Shown piece after piece: positions 33,718-45,626 of a DNA stretch of 64,000 nucleotides. Within the stretch, counting starts at the first letter, position 1, and each line of letters starts with the position of its first letter. The DNA comes from Xylaria sp. FL1777 (taxonomy: Eukaryota; Ascomycota; Sordariomycetes; Xylariales; Xylariaceae). Under the pieces are notes generated by a model. The model was not told the DNA's origin. It saw nothing but the letters and a program-made list of their open reading frames with translations, and did no database searches. The stretch lies in contig MU400587.1 in NCBI GenBank assembly GCA_022578965.1, forward strand, positions 62,001-126,000. Direction: 5' to 3'. The position numbers and the translations under genes were made by a program.

Positions 33718-34664
33718 CTTCGCTTTACTAGGTAGAGCCGGAATACGGAATATCGATACCAGCGAGCTTAGCACTGTTTTGTTGTATACAAGCGGATTTA
33801 TTGTTAATGTTGAGCAGAGAGAATATGAATTTTACAGCCTTGAATTCTTGCGAACTTCTTAAACATTTGTTGGTGCTAGCTACGTTAACATATTGTGTGA
33901 ATATTAAGTATTGATTAGGTAGGTTGAAAAAAAAAAAGGGGGGGGGGAGGGCTGGAAAGATTAAAAGAAAAAAAAGGAAGCCAAATATAACTACACCACA
34001 ACTCGAACTGAGGTCATGGAAGTTGCAAAAAGAATCCGGCGGCTTAAGGCGAACTCAACATCCGCGGACCGGAAACCCCTTGAATGCCTATGGCCCTGCC
34101 TCTGACACAAGGAGTTGTCCTGCCGACTACTTTACCACGAAGCCACGGAGGGGTTCGTGGGAACGTCTGTTAAAGGCTGCCCACCTTTTATCATATATAA
34201 GCTTTCCTACCTGCCTCGTATGGCTACTGCCTAAGTACCTAAGTACCTAGGTAGGTGCATGTGTATTAAAAGAAACGGGCATCTCGTGTAAGTATCTAGG
34301 TACCTAACCTACGGAGGACAACCATCATCAACTGTAGATATTGCACCAGCAGGAGAGGTCTAGATAACTCACCAACATTTGCTTTACTAGTACGATTTCC
34401 TTCTAGCATCATGGCTCCAAGATTGTTTCAAAGATCACAAGGCGTAATCCTTGGCCTATCACGAACACTGACAAAGTCAAACAAGGTCTGTAACCACATA
34501 CATATATTCTACCCGAGCAACTCCTCGAAGTTTCTGATACGGAGGCTCTCGCACGCCTCTATACCCGAACACTGAGGACGTAAGCTCTCTGACGGATACG
34601 GACTGAAATATGCATATATGTATAGTTTAACTACGCAGCCGTTCCCTCCGCCTTATCGTCTCAT
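33718..34664. other. Intergenic region between convergent genes
   Basis: 0.95 kb. It contains an A(11)G(10) run at 33927-33947 and TAGGTACC words at about 34228-34320. Short ORFs at 33575-33862 and 33924-34250 overlap the preceding gene or the homopolymer and are not supported. A 57-residue ORF starting at the ATG at 34411 (MAPRLFQRSQG) is too weak to call. Confidence 0.5.
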
Positions 34665-35837
34665 CTACTCCTCATAGAACTTCGCCCTCAGAATCTCCCC
34701 CTCCACCATGCGGCCCGTGGCATTGCAGAAGTCGGCCTGGATGTAGAGCCACTTGTTGGCGCGGTAGCGCGCCTCGAGGCCCGCGAGCACGCGGCAGTCG
34801 CTCTCGCTGTAGAAGCGGTCCGGTCGCAGCACCTTCTGGTCCGGGTACATCTCGCTGTACATCGTGTCGTAGATATACCGGCGCTGGGCCCAGAACTCGG
34901 TCTCCGGGTCGTCATCTTCCTCCTCCTCCTCTGCTTCATCTCCGTCGTCTTCGGAATTAGAGCTCGAGTCTGAGGAAGAAGAGGCTTCTTTCTTCTTCTC
35001 CTTTTTGCCCTTCGGCTTGTTCTTGGTTTTTGATTTTGGCTCGGACTTTATTGTCGTGTCTTCCTTGGATTTGCTCTTGCTCTTGCTCTTCGACTTCGAC
35101 GAGTCGCCCCTCTCTTCGCTACTGTCTCTAGCCTTGCGCTCGTCCTTACTACTTTTCTTGGCCCTGGCCTTCTCCTCACTCTCCTCGACGTACAGCTTCG
35201 CCAGCTTCTCTGTCGTGAGGCCCAGCTCCTTGGCGTGCGAAATGAGTGTGCGGTAATGTAGTTGGCATTCCCTCCTGCTGCGCTCGAGAGCCTTGCCTAT
35301 CTCGGCCCATCTAGAGTGGAAGTTACCCGCGTCAACGGTATAGTTCGTAGATGCGTCCTTGTGAAGATGGAATGAAAGCGGAAGAGTTGGATAGCAAGTG
35401 GGAACTCACGATTTCCCCTTGGACTTCATCACGCAGAGCGCGCGATCCTCCTCTCGCATCCACTCGGGAGCAGCGTCGGAAGATTCGTCGGTGGTGGACA
35501 TCTTGTCCTTTCCTCTTCCCTTGCCCTTGCCCTTGATTTTGACTTTGGCGGCTGCGGAAGTAAGTTCGCGAAGTTCGTCGTCGGTTCCGGCCTCGGCGCA
35601 TGTAGATTCAACGTCACTGCTATTGTTTAGAGAACGCGGATATTCGGGCTTCTGGGAGACCTCTGTGATCACGGGACTGTGGAAAGTGACCTCTATGTTT
35701 TTGGAGAGCAAGATCAGCAATTTCTCGTATCTGCGTAAGGTTACGTGCCTGCTAGAAGTATGGAGAAACCGACGTATTTCTGGAATGGAACAAAGGAAGT
35801 CGAGAAACCGTACGCTTTCTTGGCTTAGGTTGGGCAA
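34665..35837 (-). CDS. Myb/SANT-like domain protein, acidic and lysine-rich
   Basis: Two exons: 35837-35410 and 35310-34665, with a 99-nt intron (GTGAGT...TAG). The splice joins EEDRALCVMKSKGKS to WAEIGKALERSRRECQLHYR, recreating a single Myb/SANT-type helix-turn-helix with the spaced tryptophans (PEWMREED...SWAEIG). Such domains bind DNA or histone tails, so a nuclear role is likely. After it come long Lys/Ser/Glu-rich stretches with SK repeats, a D/E run, and a conserved-looking C-terminal segment (TEFWAQRRYIYDTMYSEMYP to the end). The start is uncertain: the frame is open to the ATG at 35837, but a second ATG at 35501 (MSTTDESSDAAPEW) lies just before the domain and may be the true start. 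Confidence 0.75.
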
Positions 35838-36473
35838 ACATTGCGTATAACATTTGTATCAACCCACCTAGGTTTTTTGAGATTGGGCCCTAGATGCGCG
35901 GGAAAGAGTAAAAGCTGTAAAATGGGCGGGTTCTGATGCAATGACACGACGTGTAGTAGGATTATGTGATTGATGTACTAGGGGAACTGCACACCTGTAC
36001 TTGTTGGCACTGCTGACAGGTAAGTGTACTTTGGTACTAATTCGAATGTGGGAGTAACGTCCATAGTGAATGGTAATAAACAAGCTAGTAGCAGTCTGTT
36101 CTTGATGTTTACGGTTAGTTGTCCTGGGAGACCAACAATGACGACAGCGACAACAACGTTGATAACAATGCCTAAACATAACTCAACACACTAAGCTCTA
36201 TCTATTAAGATTAGCCTGGAAGATTTGTGTAACTAGGAAGTATATGTTATCTCGTAATATATATCACATATTTCTGAACCGCCTGTGACATGAAGTTAAC
36301 GACGTTCAACTTCTTCTGTCTATATGATAAATTGCCATGAATGCCCCCTTGTATAAGGCTTCTCTATTGCACTAATAGAAGAAGCAAGAATTGAAAGGTC
36401 CTTCAGTACCTAGAAATTTTCTTAAAAGAGGACTGGATATGTTAAATCTCACATCAGGGAACTGGAAAGCCAT
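35838..36473. other. Intergenic region
   Basis: About 640 bp between two minus-strand genes. A Cys/Arg-rich 103-residue reverse ORF (35868-36179) has no domain. No repeats noticed. Confidence 0.5.
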
Positions 36474-38042
36474 CTATAACTTGCTTCTTGGTCTCCATTT
36501 AGCGTAAGGGTGTTCTTCTTCACCAGGTACTAAATGGTCCACGGCACCCGTATGTAGCAGACCAGGGTGAACTTGATCCAGACTCGTGATTCCGCACTGC
36601 TGCATCGTCGTCTCCAGCTCGTCAGTCAGAACTAAAATAAATTAGCACACTTCAAAATTTCTCCTAAGTAAGATCATGGCGAGAGACGTACTGTTAACGA
36701 AATGCTCAATACCCTCTTTTCCGTAGTTTAGAGCAAACAAGAACCCTCGGCCGATCCCTACAGCTTTGGCGCCAAGACACAGAGCCTTGAAGATATCTGT
36801 CCCTCGCGTTATTCCCCCATCGATATACACTTCCATCTTATCGAAGATCTGTGGGCAGCACTTCTGCAGCTCCAATAGGACCAAGATCGTAGCCGGAGCA
36901 GTGTCAAGACTTCTACCCCCGTGGTTCGTGATGTAGATCGCCTCAACGCCGATTTCCATTGCCTTGACAGCGTCCATGGCAGTCTGAATCCCTTTCAGCA
37001 CGATCGGCAGGCCGGGGACGGTCTTCCTCAGCCACGCGATATCATCCCAGGTGAGCGATGCGTCGACGAACTGGCCCATAATACGACCCAAAGACCCGCC
37101 TTTACTATCGTTCTTCGCCTGCATTCCGGACATTGGGAGCACCATCGTCTCATCGGCCTTGAGACGTTCGTCTGCCTCCCGCTTCCCAATAACAGGGGCG
37201 TCAATCGTGAGGAAGATGGCCCGGACCCCTCTCTCCTTCACAAGCCGTAACAGCTTCTCTGACTTCCGCCTGTCCTTGTCGACGTACAGCTGGAAGAAAA
37301 CGGGCACGTTCGTCCCGTCGGCGCTCTTGTTCTCCTCCACGGCGTCCATCACCTCGGGTAGCGGGAACGAACAGCTCGTCGACACGCACTGCGGAATCCC
37401 GAGGCTCTGCGCACCGCGTCCCAACTCGCGCTCGCCTTCAGGGTGAAATAGCTTCCCCATGGACGTCGGCGCGATGAAAATGGGTGTCGAGATGCGGTGG
37501 CCTAGCATCGTCGTGCTGACGTCCACGGAGCTAACGTTTCGCAGTACTCGCGGCCGGAGTACAATGTCATTGTACGTGGAGCTATTCCGCTCCATCGTTA
37601 AGCAGTCGGTTGAAGCGGACGTCATGAACGCCCAGGCCTTCGGCGTGTAACTCTGTTGCGCGGCAAGCCGGAAGTCATGAGCGTTGATGATGCTCGAAAG
37701 CGGGGGTTTGGCGCCCTTTGCTTTCGCTGGCGGGTTCTCCTTTGTCGGTGGTGGCCGTGCCCATTCCTCCGTTACTGTCGTCTTGTCTAGGACGCCGATC
37801 TTGCAGGACGCTGGCAGCGTCGTGCGCACTAGAGATGGCGAATGAACCTCCGAGTACGCGGCTGTTGCGTCGCGGCCTGCGTGTTGGAGCAACACGCTTA
37901 CACCACCCGGATGTTCGGGCGCGAACTCGCTGAAGTCGTAGACCACGCCATCTATGACGAGCCAGAGGTCGTCGAGGGATTGGTGTGCGGAAATCTCCTC
38001 GATACTGACCGGCCGGCTGTTTGATGCTTCCTTAGCACTCAT
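36474..38042 (-). CDS. Cytochrome b5-FMN hydroxy-acid dehydrogenase (cytochrome b2-like)
   Basis: This enzyme oxidises a 2-hydroxy acid such as L-lactate on FMN and passes electrons to its own heme domain. Two exons, 38042-36692 and 36631-36474, with a 60-nt intron; 502 residues. Residues 10-85 form a cytochrome b5 domain with heme ligands His44 (EHPGG) and His67 (SEVHSPS). The TIM-barrel FMN domain starts near residue 120. It shows APTSMGKLFHPEGE, the phosphate/FMN segments and the active-site YITNHGGRSLD (the His is the catalytic base). The splice replaces an odd ORF end with the conserved tail ILTDELETTMQQCGITSLDQ. There is no presequence before the b5 domain, so unlike yeast Cyb2 it is probably cytosolic; substrate specificity is unknown. 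Confidence 0.93.
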
Positions 38043-38619
38043 CTTGAGGACCTCGTGACAATTCCACCTCTGCCAAGCCGATGACTATGTCTAGAAATCC
38101 AATTGTGACTGTATTCTTCCTTGGTAGTTATGTGGGACTATTTTGCATTTGAGACCGCCCGTTTGCATGTCAAAAGAAAGTATAGTGAAGAATGTGGCTT
38201 TGATCTACACGTGGTTATGTACATCGATAAGTCTTTACAAATTCGACCGACATCGTATAAGTCGGCGAAATGGAAACCGACTGGTTCGCGCCCGCACTGC
38301 TCCACTGAGTAGCCCCTATCGTCGCTCTTCCAAGAGCTAGCTCCTTTTCCCCAAGATCGCCCATAACCACTCGGAAAACAATTGCCTATCCTAAGACATA
38401 TTCATTGTTGTTACTTCCACCGCAGCAAACTTGAGCCTAGTAGCATAGAATTTATTGGTAATGCCAGACTGACTGTCTACCAGTAGTCGCATACTAAAAC
38501 TCCTAAGGTCCTAGAAAGGTCACATCGTAACCCTTATGATAAGTCCTAGGTAGAATTAAATTGTACCATAACGTAGTGTCTCAAAGCAAAAACTCTTAAT
38601 CCCGCCGCCCCCTTTTCTC
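38043..38619. other. Intergenic region
   Basis: 580 bp, the upstream region of the minus-strand dehydrogenase and 3' end of the DUF4202 gene. Short overlapping ORFs only; nothing recognised. Confidence 0.5.
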
Positions 38620-39462
38620 TCATCCCGCGAGAGCCTTCCCAACAAGCGTTTTCCCGCGCTCGCTAAGCTTCATATCTCGCGCAATCTCGCGCCCGCGCGG
38701 GCTCATCTTGGCCCAGGTCTTGCGGAGGATGTTGATCAGCTTGACCTCGTCGACGTCGTCCCTCTTCTCGAAGTCGTCGAGCTGGTCATCCAGGAAGACG
38801 AGACACGCCGTGTCCTCGAGGACCTGGGTCTCGGGGTCCTCGGCGAGGTTCTCCTTCCTCACGAGCGCCGCGACGCGCTCGATGGCCTCCGCCGGAAGAC
38901 CGGGCGAAGAATCCGAGGATGAGGGAGAGGTGGGAGAATGCTGCTGCAGCAGCGTCTTGATCTTCTCCGCCGCTTGCGTCTTCTGCTTGGCTCGCCACGT
39001 CAGGTAGCCTGTTCGCGTCATGGGGAAGCTGTCGCGCGGGATCTCCCATCTTTTTTGAAGCCGCGGCGTCGATTTAGTCAGCCGTCGTGATTTACAAAGT
39101 AACCCCTGTTCTCATCCCAATACTGACGATAGCTCTGTAGTGCGCATAGTAATTACGCCATCTACTACGTCTTTCTGACTTTGCAATCCCCCATCTCATC
39201 GCAACTAACCCAGGCGATATATAGGTAGGTACACTCACCTCCTGAAATGCTGCGCGCGACATGCAAGTTGTAGTACCGGCGATGCATCTGGACATCGTAC
39301 CGCGAGCCAGCGCGTCATCTTGCGCGCGTAGTGCAGCTCGTTGGGCACTCCTGCGTCGCTACCATCTGCGCTAGGAATGGTCTTGGGGTCTTCGGCATGC
39401 GCATCGTCGATGAGCCTCAGCGCCGCTGCGAAGCTCTCGGGTAGGTCTGGTAAGACCGTCAT
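38620..39462 (-). CDS. DUF4202 family protein
   Basis: Exons are 39462-39239 and 39049-38620, joined across a 189-nt intron (GTGAGT...AAG), coding for 217 residues. The splice creates LQLACRAQHFRR joined to WEIPRDSFPMTRTGYLTWR, the core signature of DUF4202 proteins, with clustered His/Arg residues that could bind a metal or a phosphate. The family is conserved in fungi and bacteria; no reaction is established. Residues about 108-120 are a serine/proline loop. The C-terminus is helical and basic. The start ATG at 39462 is the first in frame. The family call is secure, the function is unknown. Confidence 0.87.
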
Positions 39463-40182
39463 GGTGTGGCGCTAGCTAGTATGTGTTAAAAAGGCTGTAC
39501 TGAATTGTGCCTTCTTCAGTGGTAATTGGGTAGATATAAGGAGAAAAAACAAATCAACTCGAGAGAGCCGTGGGAGTAAAATAGGGGAAAGGGGGAAAAA
39601 TCTCATCTCCGAGGGAAGTAGAGCGAAAAACTCGCTGACATGAATACAATCCAACAAACTGCTATCGTGGAAATATAGTGTCTAGATCATCTAGTGAGGT
39701 GGGGTTTCGGGACCTTATCTCGCATTTAACCAAGACTCTGCGGCTTTCTACATCACTAAGTTACCTCCTCACGCGATGATTGAGACTTTGAGTACATAAG
39801 AACACAACTCCTTCAATTACTCCTATTACATCCTGAGCTATATAGCCCGGTATTAGAGTGGGCTCGATAAAGTCGCCTTTCTTTCTGGAGCGGAACATCC
39901 CCGAACCTATCAACCATCAACAAAGTAGAACATATTCCGTCTCCGGAGGGTATCGGAAAGGCTAGTAAATTTTTTTGACATCCTATTATCAGATATCTTG
40001 TTGGCCACAGCGGTGGCCATTTCAATCTGTAGGTCCCTCTCTTGAAAAACAATTAGGTATCATACGCCGAAACTCCGACGCCAAATCACCCGGAGCCCAG
40101 AACGCATGATATATACAAAAACCAGTAAAATGGACAACCAAATTCGTCTCTGATTATAGTTCAACCGGTTCCCTACTCGATT
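39463..40182. other. Intergenic region
   Basis: 720 bp with short ORFs on the minus strand (39472-39657, 39813-40052) that have no features. No repeat noticed. Confidence 0.5.
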
Positions 40183-41606
40183 TCATGTTCCAGGATATGG
40201 TTGATATGATTGGTATTGCGCCGGTGGTGGTGGACTATACAGGGCGTACTGGGACTGCTGGTGGTGGTGCACGGCTGGCTGTAAGGGTTGTAAAGGTGGT
40301 GAGTTGTTTGAAAGCGCCGATACCATAGTATTGTAATTGTCAGCTGGGCTGACGGGACTCACGGAGCTGTCTTCCAGAGGTGATACAGCTTCATCTTGGG
40401 GTTTAGGTGGTACGCCCCGTGGAGCAAAGTACGCTGGCACTTCGTCGCTGTTATCATTTCCTACGTTGTAGATCGCGTTCTGAATCCCGTAGGCATTTGG
40501 TGGATACGATAACACGGGCTGGTCCGATACTTGAGCCATACCGGGAGGCGCTTCTCCGTAGAACGTCGACGGATATTGTGATCCTGGTATCGGCTCGTCG
40601 TGGTGGTACATCATGTCATGATCGCTGGGTGGCATTTTCCGGCCCAGCGCAAGAGGATCGGAACCCTTGGACTGCCTTTTTCGTCGATGTAAGAAGAAGA
40701 ATATGGCGGCAACAATTAAGGCGAGACCAGCTACTCCGCCCACTACACCGCCGGCGATGGCGGCCGCATGTGTCGATCCAAAGCTTCCATCTGAGCCAGC
40801 AGGTACTACTGTGGAAGAAGCATTACTACCGGGGGGGCTAACAGTGATGGTGGTGGTTATGATACCGACGGTAGTTGTGAAAACAGGTTGCGACGACGTG
40901 GAAGAACTTGTATCGCTCCCTGACACGAGACTAGCAACAATATCGCCTGATGCAGCTTTGGCAGCGCATCCTATGAAGTACGCGCCATACAACGGGTCGG
41001 AGAAACTCGCGTCATAAGAGTGCGTCACACAATGCGGACGATCCGAGTCACTACTATTTCATCGCTCAGCATACAAGCCTAGAGGTTCAGCCATGTTAAG
41101 ATAGCTTACCAATATGTCGTGCGCGGATCTCCAGACCATTGCGCCGACATTGATGATTCTAGGCATGTTGTAGGCACGGTGCAACTACGAGGATTTGTCG
41201 CTGTACAGCACCCTACAATGCTAAAACCACGGTCTAGCCCGCATACCTCTCCGCTATCGCAAGTGACCGCTGGGCCTGTGCGATAGGATATAAATAGTCC
41301 TGTTAGTCATCGGATTCACAGAACAAGGCATGAGCCTGCTGGCTGCGACCTACCATCGAGGTTATCCACGGAATAACCACATGTTGCGGACGTGCCATCA
41401 TCTCTCCTCCGCAACTCCCAATCGAACGGCGGCCTATCGGGGGCAGAGGTCGTCTTTGGCACCAGTTCATCAGGACGCAACGTGGAAGATTGAACGGTTG
41501 GTGTCACCGGAGCCCAATCCCCCGCATCTGAACCCATCTGAAACCGCCGGGCATTAGCGTGCGCGACCACATAGCTCAGGGTAGTCAATCGGAGGACGAG
41601 TGCCAT
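40183..41606 (-). CDS. Cys-rich single-pass membrane protein (secretory)
   Basis: Exons are 41606-41354, 41275-41110 and 41053-40183, coding for 429 residues in frame. The N-terminus (MALVLRLTTLSYVVAHANA) is a signal peptide. The ectodomain is Cys-rich (TCGYSVDNLDG, VTCDSGEVCGL, VGCCTATN, CTVPTTCLES) and ends in a Ser/Thr-rich stalk, probably O-glycosylated. One transmembrane helix follows (AIAGGVVGGVAGLALIVAAI), stopped by HRRKRQ. The cytoplasmic tail is Pro/Tyr/Gln-rich with PPPP and QYQSYQPYP motifs. This architecture is common among fungal cell-wall sensor-like proteins, but no WSC domain is seen. Position, topology and exons are well supported; a role as a wall or surface sensor is only inferred. 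Confidence 0.85.
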
Positions 41607-43616
41607 AATTTACACGTTCGTCCATCAGGGGGAAAGGGGGAGGGGGGAGGGGAGAGAAGCCGACGAGAAGCGAAAGGGAGGGACAGCAACGGCGCGAGCC
41701 ATTACTTATGAGTAGGTATAGGAGGTAGATCAAGAGAAATATGCGGATGATGCTGCTACTGCTGCTTATTGCCGGACTCGGCTATCGCGAGCTCTTCTTC
41801 CCGTTGAGGCTGTCAGCTGAAGTAGCACCCCGCTCGCGAAGATTCAATGATGAGACCCTGCCCTGTCCACACTAGGTATGTCAGATTGGGAGTGTGCCGG
41901 CTAAGCAAGCCATGGAGAAGATCCTCAGTGGCATGCCAATGAGGGGAGAGCCTAGCCATGCAGCGTCAGCACCAACCCGGGAAGAAGCTGTGGGCGGGCA
42001 CCAGAAGCTGCGTGTGGTCTGCCAACATTTGCCTGCGTCGCGCTGCATTGCACCCCAACTACCTGAGTTCGCACGCGGGCCAGAGGACGACTATCTCACG
42101 GCTCGGTGCGTCGAACGAAGCTGTTGTGGGTGGGCGTCAGACAAGACCCAGCGAGGTTCTAAGAATAGAACCGCGCTGGTTGGTCGCCGTTCCAGACTAA
42201 ACAGCTGACCTGGTCTGACAAGCGATGAAGATAGGTAGCCTACGTATGTTAGTGAGTGCCATGGGAAGGGGAGCGATTGTCCATTAGTATAGACGCATTC
42301 GTTGCGCACTCCGATCATTCGTCATCCATCGATCTAGATGCATTGTGCATCGGATAGGGAGTAACGCTACCTACAATATATCTAGTGTATATATGTTGAA
42401 AATCAAATAGTCCCGCACTCATAGCCTGATCCGGCTTTTGTCACACGAAGTATACTGTAATGAGAGAATATTATTCTCCAATGAGATAAACACACGACTG
42501 CACTATCTCGTGCACTGCTACCTAGGGTAGAATATCGTCAACAAATGGCGATTTCCGTGTGCCACTTAGTCTAAGTAGGTACCTTGAAATGCTACCGTAG
42601 TCTACAGGACATGCCGTGCCTGTGCAGCAACTGTACAGTTATGATAAACCGTATGCTTATCGAGTTTCTCTTTCGAGAAGCAATCCTCCAATCCTCTGGA
42701 TCGGTGTAGAATGACTCACGTGTGAAGAAAAAAAAAAGAAAAAAAAACTGTTCGAGGCTGTTGGTATAGATATCGTTATAAATAGCGAATAGGCTAGAGA
42801 TTCGTATAGCATCAGGATCAGCTGCGTAAGTAAGTAATAGCCTTGCGACTAAATTCGAAGCGGCGCAGATAAGCCATACCATAATGATCGCTACGAATTG
42901 CTCTCCGAAGAATCCATCGTAGTTTTCTAACTTCATTTGGTTGATTTATTGCGTACTGCGTGTTGAAGTGCACATTACGTTGCATCATAATGTGTAGTGT
43001 CTGTCCCTACCGAACTGGTTCTAAGTCAATAGCTAGATAGATAGCAAGAGATCGTCCACACGTACAATTGTATAGAGAGTAACAAGGGTGTTGGTCAGAT
43101 CATCCGAGAATCATGCCCGAAAGGTAAGCTTAAGGATTCCCGGGTCCGGTGATGCTGACGTGCCATGTTTGATTAGCACGAACCAACTTAGTTGGGATTC
43201 ACGAAACCGCGGAGCAATTTATAGGACAGTAAAGGCGGTGACAAAATTAACCGCCAATTGGCAAAATTGCCTACTGCGTATGTACCTACTCACAGCTGGT
43301 AGCCATACACAGTACCTAATACCTCCTCAAGGTATGGTGGTAGTGGCATACCTACGCAGTATACGTACATATATGCGTATGAAGAGCCTTGGCGCGAGCT
43401 GCTAAGCCAACGTACACCAGCCACATCTACTGTAGCCGTGGTAGCAATCCGAAATACGACTGCTACTCGGCACGGGATGAATGCTCGTTGCGGGATTCGT
43501 CGGCCTTGTCCACCCCTCTCACCTATTTCACTTATTACATCTCAAAGGGTAAAGGGGTGTAAGGAAGTACAACGTCGAAGAAACAGAATTAGGAATGCAA
43601 AAAGTGGCTCTTCACC
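41607..43616. other. Intergenic region between divergent genes
   Basis: 2.0 kb separate the divergent membrane-protein and HET genes. Several short ORFs exist. One reverse ORF (42592-42936) starts with a hydrophobic stretch (IIMVWLICAASNLVARLLLT), but it runs through a poly-A/T tract and has no partner exon, so I do not call it. TAGGTACC words occur at 42565 and at 43265-43370. Confidence 0.5.
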
Positions 43617-45626
43617 ATGCGGCTCATCAACACCACCTCTCTCGAGCTGAGAGAGTTCTTTGGGGAGCCTACCGATCCCCGATTCCCCAAATATGCCATC
43701 CTTTCGCATACCTGGGGCGAGGCTGAGGTGACTTTCCAAGACATGCAAACAATTGAAGTGGCCAAGAAGAAAGCAGGCTTTGCTAAGATCGCAAAATGCT
43801 GCGAAACCGCATTGAGTGAAGGATTGGGCTGGGCATGGGTTGACACATGCTGCATCGACAAGACGAGCAGTGCTGAGCTTTCTGAAGGTGTGTTCCATGT
43901 CTCGCTCAGCGTATTTGGGCACTTCTCTCATGTCTGGTGGCCTTCGAACAGCGATCAACTCTATGTTTAAATGGTATGAACATTCGGTAATATGCTACGC
44001 ATACCTAAGCGACGTGGGGGTTTCTGAATCGGACTCCCAGGCTCCGCCTCTACATCCCGACTGGAGAGCATCTAGATGGTTTACTCGAGGATGGACCCTC
44101 CAGGAACTTGTTGCGCCGTTTGAGGTTATTATATACGATCACGAATGGAAGCAGCTGGGCACCAAGAGACGCATGGCGAGCCATTTGGCAGTGAGGACAC
44201 GCATTCCGGAGAAAGTCCTCCTCAACCCAGCACTCATACGCGAGAATCCAGTCGCTGCACGCATGTCATGGGCAGGACAAAGGGATACTACCAGAATAGA
44301 GGATAGAGCGTACTCTCTGCTCGGTCTCTGTGAGTCATTTCAGCCTCGTTTCTCTCCTGCCTTGACTGTGACGTGGAGTGGAAGGAGGGGGTATCGTTCT
44401 AGTAAGGCCGCTGGTTTACAGGCCTCTATTACCCTCAACCCTATATGCTTCGCATGAAAAGAACCTCGCTGACTCTTAAAGTCGATATAAATATGCCTTT
44501 ACTGTATGGAGAGGGTAAGAAGGCACTATCGAGGCTCCACGGAGAGATCTTGAATGCCATGGAGGACGATACGATATTCCTGGGTGGGTTAGTCCCTAAA
44601 GATAAAAATTCACAGTTACCCATATACACTATATTACCTGGGGATGATTTCTTAATCACTCCAGACAATATTTTCAACATACTCTGGTCCAAAGTACAAC
44701 CGGTACCCAGCGTTGACGACCGGATTGCGACTCAACCGTATTCCTCCGCGGATGATGTTAAGCGTTGGCGACGGAGCAGCCCAATGACAGATCTGAAACT
44801 AAGGGGAGATGTTCTCTCGATGCACATGCGGATCATTCAAGTTGATCTCCCCAACCATCCACACCCAAGAACACAAATCACTATGAAGAAACAATTCCGC
44901 GACGAAATGGACTCAACGAACCAGCAGGTCCTCAACTATTTGACCCTCGACAGTTCAAGGTATGAAGGCAGATCTCTCTGTCTAGGGATCCTCCATTGTG
45001 GAATAGACGGCCAACTTGTGGCGCGATATTTCATGTGTCTATTAGTCAACGACGAGATATTTGCTTATCCATTGCCTATATATCGCTTTGTTTCAGCAGA
45101 CATAATCTTTGATTGGCCTTATATGCAATGCCATATATCACTTAATAGGCGCCTCGGGAAACTGATGTTAACCCTCAGGCCTCTGCGACAACCAGCAAGT
45201 TGGGGTTTGCTAGTCATTCAGCCGATTCCTACATTCAGCAACGGGTGGACTTTGCACATGGATCCAACTTCACACGTGAACTACGACAAGATTGTCTCTG
45301 CTTATCGACTTCGCTTTGAACGGAGCACTGAGATCTGGAACCTTACTCTAACTCACACAAGACCATCTGGTGCCGAGATCATATTACGATGTTCCACCGA
45401 CCCAGATAGCAAAGCCCAGATTGTTGATGTCAACCGTCACGAGCGCGAAGGACCAGTTATAGAGTTGTGTCGGAGGATGCCCGTGCTAGGCGGCTCTGCA
45501 GAATTAGTAGTTTCACTCTATTACGAAATCGACTCATCCAAGCACTATTTGAGTCCCATGATCAGATTTCGTGCATTCGAACCGAGCGACGATGATCAGG
45601 CTCGCATAGAGCCGGAAACTGGTTGA
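43617..45626 (+). CDS. HET-domain (heterokaryon incompatibility) protein
   Basis: Exons are 43617-43887, 43952-44329 and 44482-45626, coding for 597 residues. All three HET blocks are visible: YAILSHTWGEAEVTF (residues about 26-40), GLGWAWVDTCCIDKTSSAEL continuing across intron 1 into AINSMFKWYEHSVICYAYL, and WFTRGWTLQELVAP. Exon 3 begins with the conserved DINMPLLYGEGKKALSRLH, joined through intron 2 as GLFDIN. HET proteins mediate non-self recognition and cell death on fusion of unlike fungal individuals, and the domain is the toxic part. No NACHT, WD40 or ankyrin module follows. The C-terminal 300 residues are typical of stand-alone HET proteins. The gene appears intact. Confidence 0.93.

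Noticed and set aside
34411..34584. 57-residue ORF beginning MAPRLFQRSQGVILGLSRTL
   Set aside because: Start resembles a mitochondrial presequence, but no convincing continuation or second exon was found.
42592..42936. Reverse ORF of 114 residues with a hydrophobic start
   Set aside because: Runs through a homopolymer tract and has no partner exon.
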